DNA from: Brevibacterium sp. CS2
GTDB lineage: Bacteria > Actinomycetota > Actinomycetes > Actinomycetales > Brevibacteriaceae
NCBI RefSeq assembly: GCF_005280295.1
Contig: NZ_CP040020.1
Coordinates: 2,108,001-2,172,000, forward strand
Direction: 5' to 3'
Length of the DNA stretch: 64,000 bases
The notes under the pieces are model-generated. The model did no database searches and was not told the origin of the DNA. It saw only the letters and a program-made list of their open reading frames with translations. A program made the translations under genes and the position numbers. Below are positions 19,960-28,254 of this stretch, piece by piece (position 1 is the stretch's first letter; each line of letters begins with the position of its first letter).

Positions 19960-21672
19960 GTGACTACCCGATCGAATCTCCATGCCCTCGCGCCCGGGGT
20001 GGCGCCGGCGCTCTCCGACCTGGTCAGACGGGTCCGGGAGTCGCGGTTCCCCCTGCAGACAGCGGACGCGCAGGACGGTCGTGCACTGCAGCGGGACATC
20101 GACGACCAGCTCACCGACTACCTGCTCCCGCGGGTGTCGGACACCGACGCGCCGCTCCTCGTCGTCGTCGGCGGCTCCACGGGTGCCGGCAAGTCGACCT
20201 TGGTGAATTCGATCATCGGTTCCGAGGTGTCCAACCCGGGCGTGCTGCGCCCGACGACCCGCTGGCCGGTCCTCGTCCACAATCCCGAGGACCGCGAGTA
20301 CTTCACCTCCGACCGCATCCTCCCCACTCTCCGACGCGTCGTGCGGGCCGAGACCGACCTCGAGCAGCCGCAGGTGCGCCTCGTCGCGCACGAGGGCGTG
20401 CCGCGCGGTCTCGCGCTCCTCGACTCCCCGGACATCGACTCCGTGCTCGAATCCAACCGCACGCTCGCCCGCCAGCTGCTCGCCGCGGCGGACCTGTGGC
20501 TGTTCGTCACCACCGCCGCCCGCTACGCCGACGCCGTGCCGTGGGAGCTCCTCAAGACCTCGGTCGAGCGCGGCACGACGGTGGCGATGGTGCTCGACCG
20601 GGTCCCTCCGCAGGCCAACCGTGAGGTGCGCCACCACCTGTCCGGGCTCCTCTCCGACTCCGGGCTCGGCTCCGCGCCGATCTTCACCATCCCCGAGCTC
20701 GAGCTCACCGACGGCCTGCTGCCCGACGCCGCGGTGTTCCCGGTGCGCTCGTGGATCCTCAATCTCGGGATGAATGCGACCGCCCGCGACCGGGTGATCT
20801 CCCGCACGCTCACGGGTGCGCTCGCCGCCGTCCCGGCCAAGGTCCGCGAGCTCGCCGACATCGTGTCCGGCCAGGAGGACGCGCACCAGCGTCTGCACGC
20901 CGTGGTCGACGAGGAGTTCGGCCGCAGCGCCGCCGATCTCGCCGAGTCCCTCGCCGACGGCCGGGTGCTGCGCGGCGAGGTGCTGGCCCGCTGGCAGGAC
21001 TTCGTCGGCACCGGCCAGTTCTTCCGCGGCCTCGAGCCCACCGTCGCGCGCGTGCGCGACCGCATCACCGCAGCCGTGACCGGCAAGCGCGACGCCGCCG
21101 AGTCGCTCGAGCAGGCCATCGAGAGCAGCGTGGCTCTCCTCATCCGGGAGCAGACGGTGCGTGCCGTCGCGGAGACCGCCGAACGCTGGCAGGCCTACCC
21201 CGAGGGCGCCGCGCTCGTCGACGAGCGTCCTGCCATGGCCACGCTGCCCCCGCAGTTCGATGCCGAGGTCGGCCGGATGGTCGCCGACTGGTCCTCCGGC
21301 GTCAACGACCTCGTGCGCGAGGTCGGCCAGAGCAAGCGGGCCAAGGCCCGGATCCTGTCCTTCGGCGTCAACGGCGTCGGCGCCGTCCTCATGCTCGCCG
21401 TGTTCGCGGGCACCGGGGGACTCACCGGTGCCGAGGCCGGCATCGCCGGGGGCACCGCCGTGGTCGCGGGCAAGCTGCTCGACACGATCTTCGGCGACCA
21501 GGTGACCCGCGACCTCGCGCAGACCGCTCGCGAGCAGCTCGTCGAACGGGCGAGGGCGGTGCTCGAACGGCACCGTGCTCCCTTCGATCAGGCGCTCGCC
21601 GACACCGAGGTGCCGCCCCGGCAGGCCGGGGTGCTGCGTGGAGCCGGAGACCGATTGGAGGAGACCCTTTGA
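19960..21672 (+). CDS. dynamin-like GTPase A
   Basis: 570-residue GTPase of the actinobacterial dynamin-like pair. P-loop GGSTGAGKST (about residues 71-80), switch residues LRPTTRWPVL, DSPDID as G3 and VLDRVP near the G4 position. A long helical stalk follows. A Gly/Ala-rich hydrophobic segment near residues 470-510 (VLMLAVFAGTGGLTGAEAGI) could touch the membrane. GTG at 19960 is preferred to the in-frame GTG at 19924, as it gives a natural MTTRSNLHAL start; the ribosome site is poor. Its stop overlaps the TTG start of the second GTPase by 4 bases, so the two are probably coupled and may form a heteromer. Confidence 0.82.
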   Translation: MTTRSNLHALAPGVAPALSDLVRRVRESRFPLQTADAQDGRALQRDIDDQLTDYLLPRVSDTDAPLLVVVGGSTGAGKSTLVNSIIGSEVSNPGVLRPTTRWPVLVHNPEDREYFTSDRILPTLRRVVRAETDLEQPQVRLVAHEGVPRGLALLDSPDIDSVLESNRTLARQLLAAADLWLFVTTAARYADAVPWELLKTSVERGTTVAMVLDRVPPQANREVRHHLSGLLSDSGLGSAPIFTIPELELTDGLLPDAAVFPVRSWILNLGMNATARDRVISRTLTGALAAVPAKVRELADIVSGQEDAHQRLHAVVDEEFGRSAADLAESLADGRVLRGEVLARWQDFVGTGQFFRGLEPTVARVRDRITAAVTGKRDAAESLEQAIESSVALLIREQTVRAVAETAERWQAYPEGAALVDERPAMATLPPQFDAEVGRMVADWSSGVNDLVREVGQSKRAKARILSFGVNGVGAVLMLAVFAGTGGLTGAEAGIAGGTAVVAGKLLDTIFGDQVTRDLAQTAREQLVERARAVLERHRAPFDQALADTEVPPRQAGVLRGAGDRLEETL

Positions 21673-23252
21673 GCCAGCAGACCCACGAGGCCATCAGCCG
21701 GCTGGCCGCCGGCATCCGCCGCGCCCTCGACCTCGAGGAGGGCCGTCTCGATCGCACCACCGTCGCGCGCGCCGGAGAGCTCCTGGAGAAGACCGACGCC
21801 CGGATGAACCTCGGCGAGGACTTCACCGTCGTCGCGTTCGCCGGTTCGACCGGCTCGGGCAAGTCCTCTCTGTTCAACGCGGTGGCCGGGCTCGAGATCG
21901 CGCAGGTCGGCGTGCGACGGCCCACGACCTCGCTGCCGACGGCCTGCGTCTGGGGAGAGGGCGGCGAAGAGCTCCTGTCTTGGCTCGGGGTGCCCGTCGA
22001 CAACCGGACCTGGCGCGAGAGCGCACTCGACGGTGATGACGAGGAATCGCTCCACGGACTCATCCTCCTCGACCTGCCCGACCACGACTCCACCGCTGCC
22101 GAGCACCGGATCGAATCCGATCGCCTCGTCGGCCTCGTCGATGTCGTGTTCTGGGTCGTCGACCCGCAGAAGTACGCGGATTTCTCCCTCCACTCGCACT
22201 ACCTCTCCCAGTTCGCCGAGCACACGACGAACATGGTCGTCGTGCTCAACCAGATCGACACGCTGACCACGGCCGAGCGCGAGGCCTGCCATGACCACCT
22301 GCGGCAGCTGCTCTCCCAGGACGGTCTCGACGGGGCCCGGATCCAGCTCGCCTCGGCCGTCACCAGAGAAGGCGTCCCGCAGCTGCGTGACACCCTGACG
22401 CAGACGGTGTCGGCGAAGGAGGCCGCCTCGGAGAGGCTGCTCGCCGATATGCGTTCGCTCGCCGCCCAGATGCGCTCCGAGCTCGGCGAGCCGCTGTCCG
22501 ACCCGACGCGCCTGCCGGGTGCGGACCGCCTCGTCGACACGATGGTCGACGCCGCCGGCGTCGAAGCCGTCGCGCAGACCGTGCGCGACGACTACCAGCG
22601 GCGCGCCTATCGGAAGACCGGCTACCCGCCTCTCGCGCTCGCCCAGCGCGGGCAGGCCGACCCACTCGGCGCCAAGCACGGTGGGGACCGCGACGACCTC
22701 ATCCGTGCCGCCGTCCCGGAGACCACCCGCACGCAGAGCGCGCGGGTCAACCTCGCCGCGCACGAACTCGTCGCCGAGGCGGTGCGCTCGCTCCCGCTGC
22801 AGTGGCGCCACGCGGTCTCCCACGCGGAGAAGCAGAGCACGGCGGAGCTGACCCACACCCTCGACTCCGCGGTCACCGCTGTCGACATCGAGCGGCGGAC
22901 CCCGGGGTGGTGGGGAGTCGCCGGCTTCTTCCAGATCCTGTTCTTCCTCGCGACCGTGATCGGCGCGCTGTGGCTCGTGGCGCAGCTCGTGCTCATGTTC
23001 GCCGGCGTCCTCGTCGACGGATCCCCTTGGCTGTGGATCGTCCCCGGAGCGCTGCTCGGGATCGGGATCATCGGCTCGATCGTCACCTCGGTCACCGCCG
23101 CCTCGGCCCGTGCCAAGGGTGCCCGCGAGGCCGGTGCCGAGGTCGATGAGCGCCTGCGTGAGGCGGTGCAGCGCGCCGCGGCGGGTTCCTACCTCGAACC
23201 GATCACCGCGATCCTCGGAGAGCACAAGGCGGTCTACGACGGTCTGCGCTGA
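21669..23252 (+). CDS. dynamin-like GTPase B
   Basis: 527-residue partner GTPase. P-loop AGSTGSGKSSLFNA (about residues 58-71), G3 LDLPDHDS, G4 VLNQID. Two strong membrane helices lie near the C-terminus (about residues 418-465), followed by a coiled region. The TTG start at 21669 is chosen because GGAGGA lies 7 bases before it and it overlaps the previous stop by 4 bases. Related GTPase pairs act in membrane remodelling, septation or membrane stress (DynA/B, IniA/C); the exact equivalent is not determinable here. A hairpin at 23283-23318 follows. Confidence 0.82.
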   Translation: MSQQTHEAISRLAAGIRRALDLEEGRLDRTTVARAGELLEKTDARMNLGEDFTVVAFAGSTGSGKSSLFNAVAGLEIAQVGVRRPTTSLPTACVWGEGGEELLSWLGVPVDNRTWRESALDGDDEESLHGLILLDLPDHDSTAAEHRIESDRLVGLVDVVFWVVDPQKYADFSLHSHYLSQFAEHTTNMVVVLNQIDTLTTAEREACHDHLRQLLSQDGLDGARIQLASAVTREGVPQLRDTLTQTVSAKEAASERLLADMRSLAAQMRSELGEPLSDPTRLPGADRLVDTMVDAAGVEAVAQTVRDDYQRRAYRKTGYPPLALAQRGQADPLGAKHGGDRDDLIRAAVPETTRTQSARVNLAAHELVAEAVRSLPLQWRHAVSHAEKQSTAELTHTLDSAVTAVDIERRTPGWWGVAGFFQILFFLATVIGALWLVAQLVLMFAGVLVDGSPWLWIVPGALLGIGIIGSIVTSVTAASARAKGAREAGAEVDERLREAVQRAAAGSYLEPITAILGEHKAVYDGLR

Positions 23253-23282
23253 CTGAGGACAGTGCGCCGTCCTCGGTGACCG

Positions 23283-23318
23283 CGGCCTGTGGAGGAGCGC
23301 TCGCTCCTCCACAGGCCG
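23283..23318 (+). terminator. hairpin after dynamin-like pair
   Basis: Perfect 16-bp stem (23283-23298 with 23303-23318) and a 4-base loop, 30 bases after the GTPase B stop. Confidence 0.75.
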
Positions 23319-23388
23319 AACTCGTCCCTGGTGCACGAGGCACGCCGGGGCGAGCGTGGACTCACCTCCACTCGAAAGGACGAGAACG

Positions 23389-24006
23389 GTGAAGACCACG
23401 AATCATCTCATCGGCACCATCGGCAGCGACCCCCGCACGGGCACCCTCACCGACGGCCGGCCCTACGTCGGCTTCCGGCTGGCCGTGAACCACGACTATT
23501 TTAACTCCGAGACCGGCGCCTACGAATCGGGCGACACGAGCTGGTACGACGTCGCCGCCTACGGCGCGATCGCCCAGGCGTGCGCCTGCTCCCTGTCGAA
23601 GGGCGACCCCGTCATCGTCGTCGGACGACTCCGGGTGCGCGACTGGACGTCGGGGGAGAGGTCGGGCACCGCGGTGGAGATCATCGCCGATGCCATCGGC
23701 CACAATCTGCGCTTCGGCACCGGGTCCTTCAGCCGCCGCAGCTCCCGGCGTCGGTCCTCCGGCGGTGAGGATCCGGCCTCGGACTCCGGATCCGACACCG
23801 AGTGGGGTGGGCTGTCCCAGCGCCCGCCGGCCGGCCCGGTTCCGTGGGAATCCGAACACGCCCAGGCAGACGGGGCGCCGCCGGAGCATGCCGCAGACCT
23901 CGCTCCGGTCGGCACGGGGGACCGAGCAGCCGCCCCCGGGGATCCCGAACCGGCCCTCGTCGGTGCGGAGCCCGGATCCTCGACGGATGAGGACGCGCCG
24001 TTCTGA
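23389..24006 (+). CDS. single-stranded DNA-binding protein (second-type SSB)
   Basis: 205-residue SSB with an OB-fold in residues 1-110 (NHLIGTIGSDPRTGTLTDGR, SWYDVAAYGAIAQACACSL, GDPVIVVGRLRVRDW). A long Pro/Gly/acidic linker leads to the tip SSTDEDAPF, close to the DDDIPF tail that recruits partner proteins. It is more divergent than the housekeeping SSB, which normally sits beside rpsF and rplI, so this is likely a paralogue. The GTG at 23389 follows AAAGGACGAGA. It lies directly after the dynamin-like pair but is separated by a terminator. Confidence 0.85.
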   Translation: MKTTNHLIGTIGSDPRTGTLTDGRPYVGFRLAVNHDYFNSETGAYESGDTSWYDVAAYGAIAQACACSLSKGDPVIVVGRLRVRDWTSGERSGTAVEIIADAIGHNLRFGTGSFSRRSSRRRSSGGEDPASDSGSDTEWGGLSQRPPAGPVPWESEHAQADGAPPEHAADLAPVGTGDRAAAPGDPEPALVGAEPGSSTDEDAPF

Positions 24007-24040
24007 GTCTCCCGGGACCGGCGCGGGCTCGCCGAGGCGC

Positions 24041-24046
24041 TACAGT
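24041..24046 (+). promoter_or_regulatory. -10 box for lipoprotein gene
   Basis: TACAGT 38 bases before the ATG at 24084, leaving a short leader that contains the ribosome site GAAGGAG. Confidence 0.4.
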
Positions 24047-24083
24047 GGTGCAGGCGAGTCGGTGCCGGTTGCGAAGGAGATCC

Positions 24084-24725
24084 ATGACGTTCCACGCGCG
24101 TGCGGCAGTGCCAGTTCTGCTGCTCTCGTCCCTGGCCCTGACCGGGTGCTCCCTGTTCCAGCAGCCCGTCGGACCCGGACCGGTGCAGCCGACCGAGGAG
24201 CCCGCCGTCGTCGACGAGGTCATCGCCGCGCTCGAACCGCTGACCGGTGACGAGGAGCCGCTGCCGAACTCGCAGGAGCTCTTCGACACCCTCATCGAGG
24301 CGGGATACGACGCCGAGGACATCGAGACGACGCTCGACGAGTCGCCGCTCGGCAACGAGGTGCCGGCGAAGATGTTCGGCGTGCGCGTCGAGGACGGCTG
24401 CGTCGTCGGGGAGATCCGCGGGGGAGCGGCCACCGCCCGGCTCATGCCGCCCAGCGAGTCCGTCGACACCTGCCTGTTCGGCGCTGTCGAACGACCCGAG
24501 GGCGTCGATGCGCCCTCCGGTGAGGAGCGCGGCGAGGACGACTCCGACAACGGCGCCGGGCACATCCCGGGCGAGGAGATCAACCGCCCGCGCGAGGAGG
24601 CCACGGAATCGCCCACCGAGGATTCCGGCGGCTCGGGCACCGACGGCGGCACCGGGGGCTCCGGCGGCGGGAGCGGCACCGACGGCGGCTCCGGGGACGG
24701 ACCTCCGGAGCTCGGCGGCAACTGA
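24084..24725 (+). CDS. secreted lipoprotein
   Basis: 213-residue protein with a clear lipoprotein signal: basic start, hydrophobic VPVLLLSSLALTGCSLF, lipobox LTGC with Cys21. The mature domain (about residues 30-140) contains NSQELFDTLIEAGYDAEDIE and two cysteines (in EDGCVVG and VDTCLFG) that may form a disulfide. This resembles small actinobacterial lipoproteins of the DUF6993 type, an identification I hold loosely. The last 70 residues are an acidic then Gly/Ser-rich tail. GAAGGAG precedes the ATG at 24084. Expected to be anchored in the outer leaflet of the membrane; role unknown. Confidence 0.8.
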   Translation: MTFHARAAVPVLLLSSLALTGCSLFQQPVGPGPVQPTEEPAVVDEVIAALEPLTGDEEPLPNSQELFDTLIEAGYDAEDIETTLDESPLGNEVPAKMFGVRVEDGCVVGEIRGGAATARLMPPSESVDTCLFGAVERPEGVDAPSGEERGEDDSDNGAGHIPGEEINRPREEATESPTEDSGGSGTDGGTGGSGGGSGTDGGSGDGPPELGGN

Positions 24726-24776
24726 CGCCGCGGGTGCATGCGCCGCGCCTGATTCGCCGCCGCTGTGCCGAGCCGA

Positions 24777-24782
24777 TAGCCT
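24777..24782 (+). promoter_or_regulatory. -10 box, probably leaderless ettA promoter
   Basis: TAGCCT lies 9 bases before the ettA ATG and no Shine-Dalgarno is visible. Confidence 0.4.
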
Positions 24783-24791
24783 GGTGTCACT

Positions 24792-26474
24792 ATGGCCGAA
24801 TTCATTTACACCATGCACAAGGCGCGCAAGGCGCACGGTGACAAAGTCATCCTCGACGACGTGTCGATGTCGTTCTACCCCGGAGCGAAGATCGGCATGG
24901 TCGGGCCCAACGGCGCCGGCAAGTCGACGATCCTCAAGATCATGGCCGGGATCGACCAGCCCTCGAACGGCGAAGCTCGGCTGAGTCCCGGGTACACGGT
25001 CGGCATCCTCCTCCAGGAGCCGCCGCTCAACGAGGAGAAGACCGTCCTCGGCAACGTCGAGGAGGGTGTCGGCGAGATCAAGGGCAAGGTCGACCGCTAC
25101 AACGAGATCTCCGCCCTCATGGCCGACCCGGACGCCGATTTCGACGCGCTCATGGAGGAGATGGGCAAGCTCCAGGAGGCCATCGACGCCGCCGACGCCT
25201 GGGACCTCGATTCCCAGCTCGAACAGGCGATGGACGCCCTGCGCTGTCCTCCGCCGGATGCCGACGTCTCCGTCCTCTCCGGCGGTGAGCGCCGCCGGGT
25301 GGCGCTGTGCAAGCTGCTCCTCGAGAAGCCCGACCTGCTCCTCCTCGACGAGCCCACCAACCACCTCGATGCGGAATCGGTGCTGTGGCTCGAGCAGCAC
25401 CTCGCCTCGTACCCCGGCGCCGTCATCGCCGTGACCCACGATCGGTACTTCCTCGATCACGTCGCGCAGTGGATCGCCGAGGTCGACCGCGGTCACCTGT
25501 ACCCCTACGAGGGCAACTATTCGACCTACCTCGAGAAGAAGGCCGAGCGCCTCAAGGTCCAGGGCAAGAAGGACCAGAAGCTCCAGAAGCGCCTCAAGGA
25601 GGAGCTCGAGTGGGTGCGCTCGAACGCGAAGGCCCGTCAGACCAAGTCGAAGGCGCGCCTGGCCCGCTACGAGGAGATGGCCGCGGAGGCGGAGAAGACC
25701 CGCAAGCTCGACTTCGAGGAGATCCAGATCCCGCCGGGTCCGCGCCTGGGCGACATCGTCATCGAGGCCGAGGACATCGTCAAGGGCTTCGACGGCCGCA
25801 CGCTCATCGACGGACTGTCGTTCTCGCTGCCGCGCAACGGCATCGTCGGCGTCATCGGCCCCAACGGCGTCGGCAAGACCACGCTGTTCAAGACCATCGT
25901 CGGACTCGAGGAGATCGACGGGGGCGACCTCAAGATCGGCGACACCGTGAGGATCTCCTACGTCGACCAGTCCCGCGGCGGCATCGACCCGGACAAGAGC
26001 CTGTGGGAGGTCGTGTCCGACGGGCTCGACTTCATCCAGGTCGGTGCGGTCGAGATGCCGTCTCGCGCCTACGTGTCCGCGTTCGGCTTCAAGGGCCCGG
26101 ACCAGCAGAAGAAGGCCGGCGTGCTGTCCGGCGGTGAGCGCAACCGCCTCAACCTCGCGCTCACGCTCAAGCAGGGCGGTAACCTGCTCCTGCTCGACGA
26201 GCCGACCAACGACCTCGACGTCGAGACCCTCGGCTCGCTCGAGAACGCTCTCCTCGAGTTCCCGGGCTGCGCCGTGGTCGTGTCCCACGACCGGTGGTTC
26301 CTCGACCGCGTCGCCACCCACATCCTGGCCTGGGAGGGTACGGAGGAGAACCCGTCGAGCTGGTACTGGTTCGAGGGCAATTTCGAGTCCTACGAGAAGA
26401 ACAAGGTCGAGCGCCTCGGCGAGGAGGCGGCCCGGCCGCACCGCGTCACCCACCGTCGCCTGACCCGCGACTGA
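24792..26474 (+). CDS. ettA: ABC-F translation factor EttA
   Basis: Energy-dependent translational throttle A, a ribosome E-site ATPase without membrane parts. It has 560 residues, matching EttA length. First Walker A GPNGAGKST, signature LSGGERRRVAL, Walker B LLLLDEPTNHLD; second Walker A GPNGVGKTT, signature LSGGERNRLNL, Walker B LLLLDEPTNDLD. The charged interdomain linker (about residues 245-315, KKAERLKVQGKKDQKLQKRL) is the P-site tRNA interaction motif. Transcription probably starts at the ATG. A hairpin follows at 26493-26532. Confidence 0.96.
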   Translation: MAEFIYTMHKARKAHGDKVILDDVSMSFYPGAKIGMVGPNGAGKSTILKIMAGIDQPSNGEARLSPGYTVGILLQEPPLNEEKTVLGNVEEGVGEIKGKVDRYNEISALMADPDADFDALMEEMGKLQEAIDAADAWDLDSQLEQAMDALRCPPPDADVSVLSGGERRRVALCKLLLEKPDLLLLDEPTNHLDAESVLWLEQHLASYPGAVIAVTHDRYFLDHVAQWIAEVDRGHLYPYEGNYSTYLEKKAERLKVQGKKDQKLQKRLKEELEWVRSNAKARQTKSKARLARYEEMAAEAEKTRKLDFEEIQIPPGPRLGDIVIEAEDIVKGFDGRTLIDGLSFSLPRNGIVGVIGPNGVGKTTLFKTIVGLEEIDGGDLKIGDTVRISYVDQSRGGIDPDKSLWEVVSDGLDFIQVGAVEMPSRAYVSAFGFKGPDQQKKAGVLSGGERNRLNLALTLKQGGNLLLLDEPTNDLDVETLGSLENALLEFPGCAVVVSHDRWFLDRVATHILAWEGTEENPSSWYWFEGNFESYEKNKVERLGEEAARPHRVTHRRLTRD

Positions 26475-26492
26475 CCACCTCGGTGGTGCACT

Positions 26493-26532
26493 GCAGCGCC
26501 CCTGGGAGCCTTATGGATCCCGGGGGCGCTGC
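26493..26532 (+). terminator. hairpin after ettA
   Basis: 10-bp outer stem (26493-26502 with 26523-26532) with an inner TGGGA/TCCC pairing, 18 bases after the stop. Confidence 0.65.
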
Positions 26533-26545
26533 CGTGCTGTGACCT

Positions 26546-26590
26546 GTCGATTCCTTGCGGTTCGACGGTCAGGAACCTTCGAGGATCGAC
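26546..26590. repeat. degenerate palindrome between ettA and tesB
   Basis: Imperfect hairpin: outer GTCGAT/ATCGAC and inner GGTTC/GAACC pair, with mismatches between. It contains TCAGGAACCTTCG, 13 bases shared with the inverted repeat arm at 10230-10262. It fills the space between two convergent stop codons. Confidence 0.5.
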
Positions 26591-26592
26591 GG

Positions 26593-27474
26593 TCAGCGCT
26601 TGACGCGCATCATGCCCTGCTGCGCGACCGTGGCGAGGAGCTGCCCGTCGCGGGCGAAGATCCGGCCGGCACCGAGCGCGCGTCCCCCCTCGGCCGACGG
26701 GGAGTTCTGGGAATAGAGCATCCACTCGTCCACGCGGATCGGACGGTGCCACCACATCGCGTGGTCGAGGCTCGCGAGCCGCAGGCCCGGCTCCTGCCAG
26801 GCGAGCCCGTGACGTCGCATCGCGGGCTCGAGGAGATTGAAGTCGCTCGCATACGCCAGGGCGGCGGCATTGAGGAGCGGGTCGGCCGGGAACTCGGCCG
26901 AGGCGCGGATCCACACGTGCTGGTGCGAGACCTCGTCGCCCTGATGCGCGAGGTAGAGGGACGGCTCGACCGGGCGCACATCGAACGGTCGCTTGACCAG
27001 CCATTCCTGCACATGCGGGAGGTCGACCGAGCCGACGAGGTCCTTGATCTGCGGGCAGTCCTCGGGATCGGGCATCCCGGCGGGGAAGTCGTCCCCGTGG
27101 TCGTATCCCTCCTGCACGAGCTGGAAGGACGACATCACCGACATGATCGGCTGCCCGTCCTGGTATGCGTGGACCCGGCGGGCCGAGAACGAGCCGCCGT
27201 CGCGCAGGTTCTCCACCCCGAACACGATCGGCCGGGTGGCGTCGCCGGTGCGGAGGAAGTACCCGTGGAGGGAATGGATCGGGCGGTCGTCCGCGACAGT
27301 GAGACCGCCGGCCATGACGCACTGGGCGAGCACCTGGCCGCCGAACACCCGGCCGTCGGGCTTGAACTGGCTCTGCCCCTCGAAGAACTCCGTCTCCCGG
27401 CTCTCGTGGATCGGGTCGGTCGGGGAGAGCTGCAGGACGCCTCGCAGTGCGGCGACGTTCTCGGAATGATTCAT
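26593..27474 (-). CDS. tesB: acyl-CoA thioesterase II
   Basis: Double-hotdog thioesterase that hydrolyses medium and long acyl-CoA. It has 293 residues. The N-terminal hotdog carries RVFGGQVLAQCVMAGGLTV and LHGYFLRTGDATRPI; the C-terminal hotdog carries GLRLASLDHAMWWHRPIRVD and EWMLYSQNSPSA. The ATG at 27474 has GGAG upstream and starts MNHSENVAALRG; further in-frame upstream codons look unrelated. It is divergent from the hotdog thioesterase gene at 27717. Confidence 0.93.
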   Translation of the reverse strand: MNHSENVAALRGVLQLSPTDPIHESRETEFFEGQSQFKPDGRVFGGQVLAQCVMAGGLTVADDRPIHSLHGYFLRTGDATRPIVFGVENLRDGGSFSARRVHAYQDGQPIMSVMSSFQLVQEGYDHGDDFPAGMPDPEDCPQIKDLVGSVDLPHVQEWLVKRPFDVRPVEPSLYLAHQGDEVSHQHVWIRASAEFPADPLLNAAALAYASDFNLLEPAMRRHGLAWQEPGLRLASLDHAMWWHRPIRVDEWMLYSQNSPSAEGGRALGAGRIFARDGQLLATVAQQGMMRVKR

Positions 27475-27716
27475 TGTGCTCCAGGGGGCTCGGGGCGGTC
27501 CGCGGCGGTGCGGGTGCGGGCCGCCCATGACGGGTGGTGTGGACGACGCGGGAGCCGTCCTGCAACGCAGATCACATCGAGTCTAATCGCGCCGTCGGCG
27601 CGTGGTGCGCGAGGGTCCCGACTCCGGACCGCACCGCTGCCCGCCGGAGTCGGTGCCGAGAGGACAGCGGTGCGGTGACGGCCGTGTCGTCGGTGCGCGG
27701 CTGGCACAATGGGGGA
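27475..27716. promoter_or_regulatory. divergent promoter region, two thioesterase genes
   Basis: No gene is supported. On the plus strand CACAAT (27705-27710) lies 6 bases before the ATG at 27717, which suggests a leaderless transcript. No clear operator is seen. Confidence 0.35.
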
Positions 27717-28253
27717 ATGGACTCCACGCTCACCGACCCCCTGCTGCGCGGCCCCTTCACCCGGGTGCTCATCGAGCTGCGCTGGGGAGACCTCGACGCC
27801 TACGGGCACATCAACAACGTCGCCCAGTTCCGCATCCTCGAGGAGGCCCGCGTGCGCGCGTTCGGCTCGCCCACGGCGAACCGGGACGCCGCCGCACCGG
27901 CCGCCCCCGGAGTCTCCGGGGTCATCCTGGGGCCGGGCATCCCGCCGGTGTTCGGCGACGCCTCGGGCGACACCGACATCCTCGTCTTCTCCCACCGCAT
28001 CGAGTACCGCGAGCCGATCCCGTACCGGACCGGCTCGATCGCGGTCGACACGGTGATCTCCGCCGTCGGCCCCGCCACCGTCGATGTCGGCTATGTCATC
28101 GCCGAACCCGACGGCTCGCGCGCCTACACCGTGGCGGAATCGGTCATCGCGATGGTCGACGCCGACACCGGCCGTGCGCGCCGGCTCACGGAGTCCGAGA
28201 CCGTGCAGCTGCGCGCCGTCGTCGGCGACCGCGTGCCGCTGCGCAGGCGCTGA
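27717..28253 (+). CDS. hotdog-fold acyl-CoA thioesterase
   Basis: 178-residue protein of the 4-hydroxybenzoyl-CoA thioesterase type. The defining segment RWGDLDAYGHINNVAQF (about residues 22-38) holds the catalytic Asp and the His-Asn that bind substrate. FSHRIEYREPIPYRTG is the second strand region. Substrate unknown. The ATG at 27717 sits just after a -10 box. The next gene begins one base after its stop, so the two form an operon. Confidence 0.88.
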   Translation: MDSTLTDPLLRGPFTRVLIELRWGDLDAYGHINNVAQFRILEEARVRAFGSPTANRDAAAPAAPGVSGVILGPGIPPVFGDASGDTDILVFSHRIEYREPIPYRTGSIAVDTVISAVGPATVDVGYVIAEPDGSRAYTVAESVIAMVDADTGRARRLTESETVQLRAVVGDRVPLRRR

Positions 28254-28254
28254 G

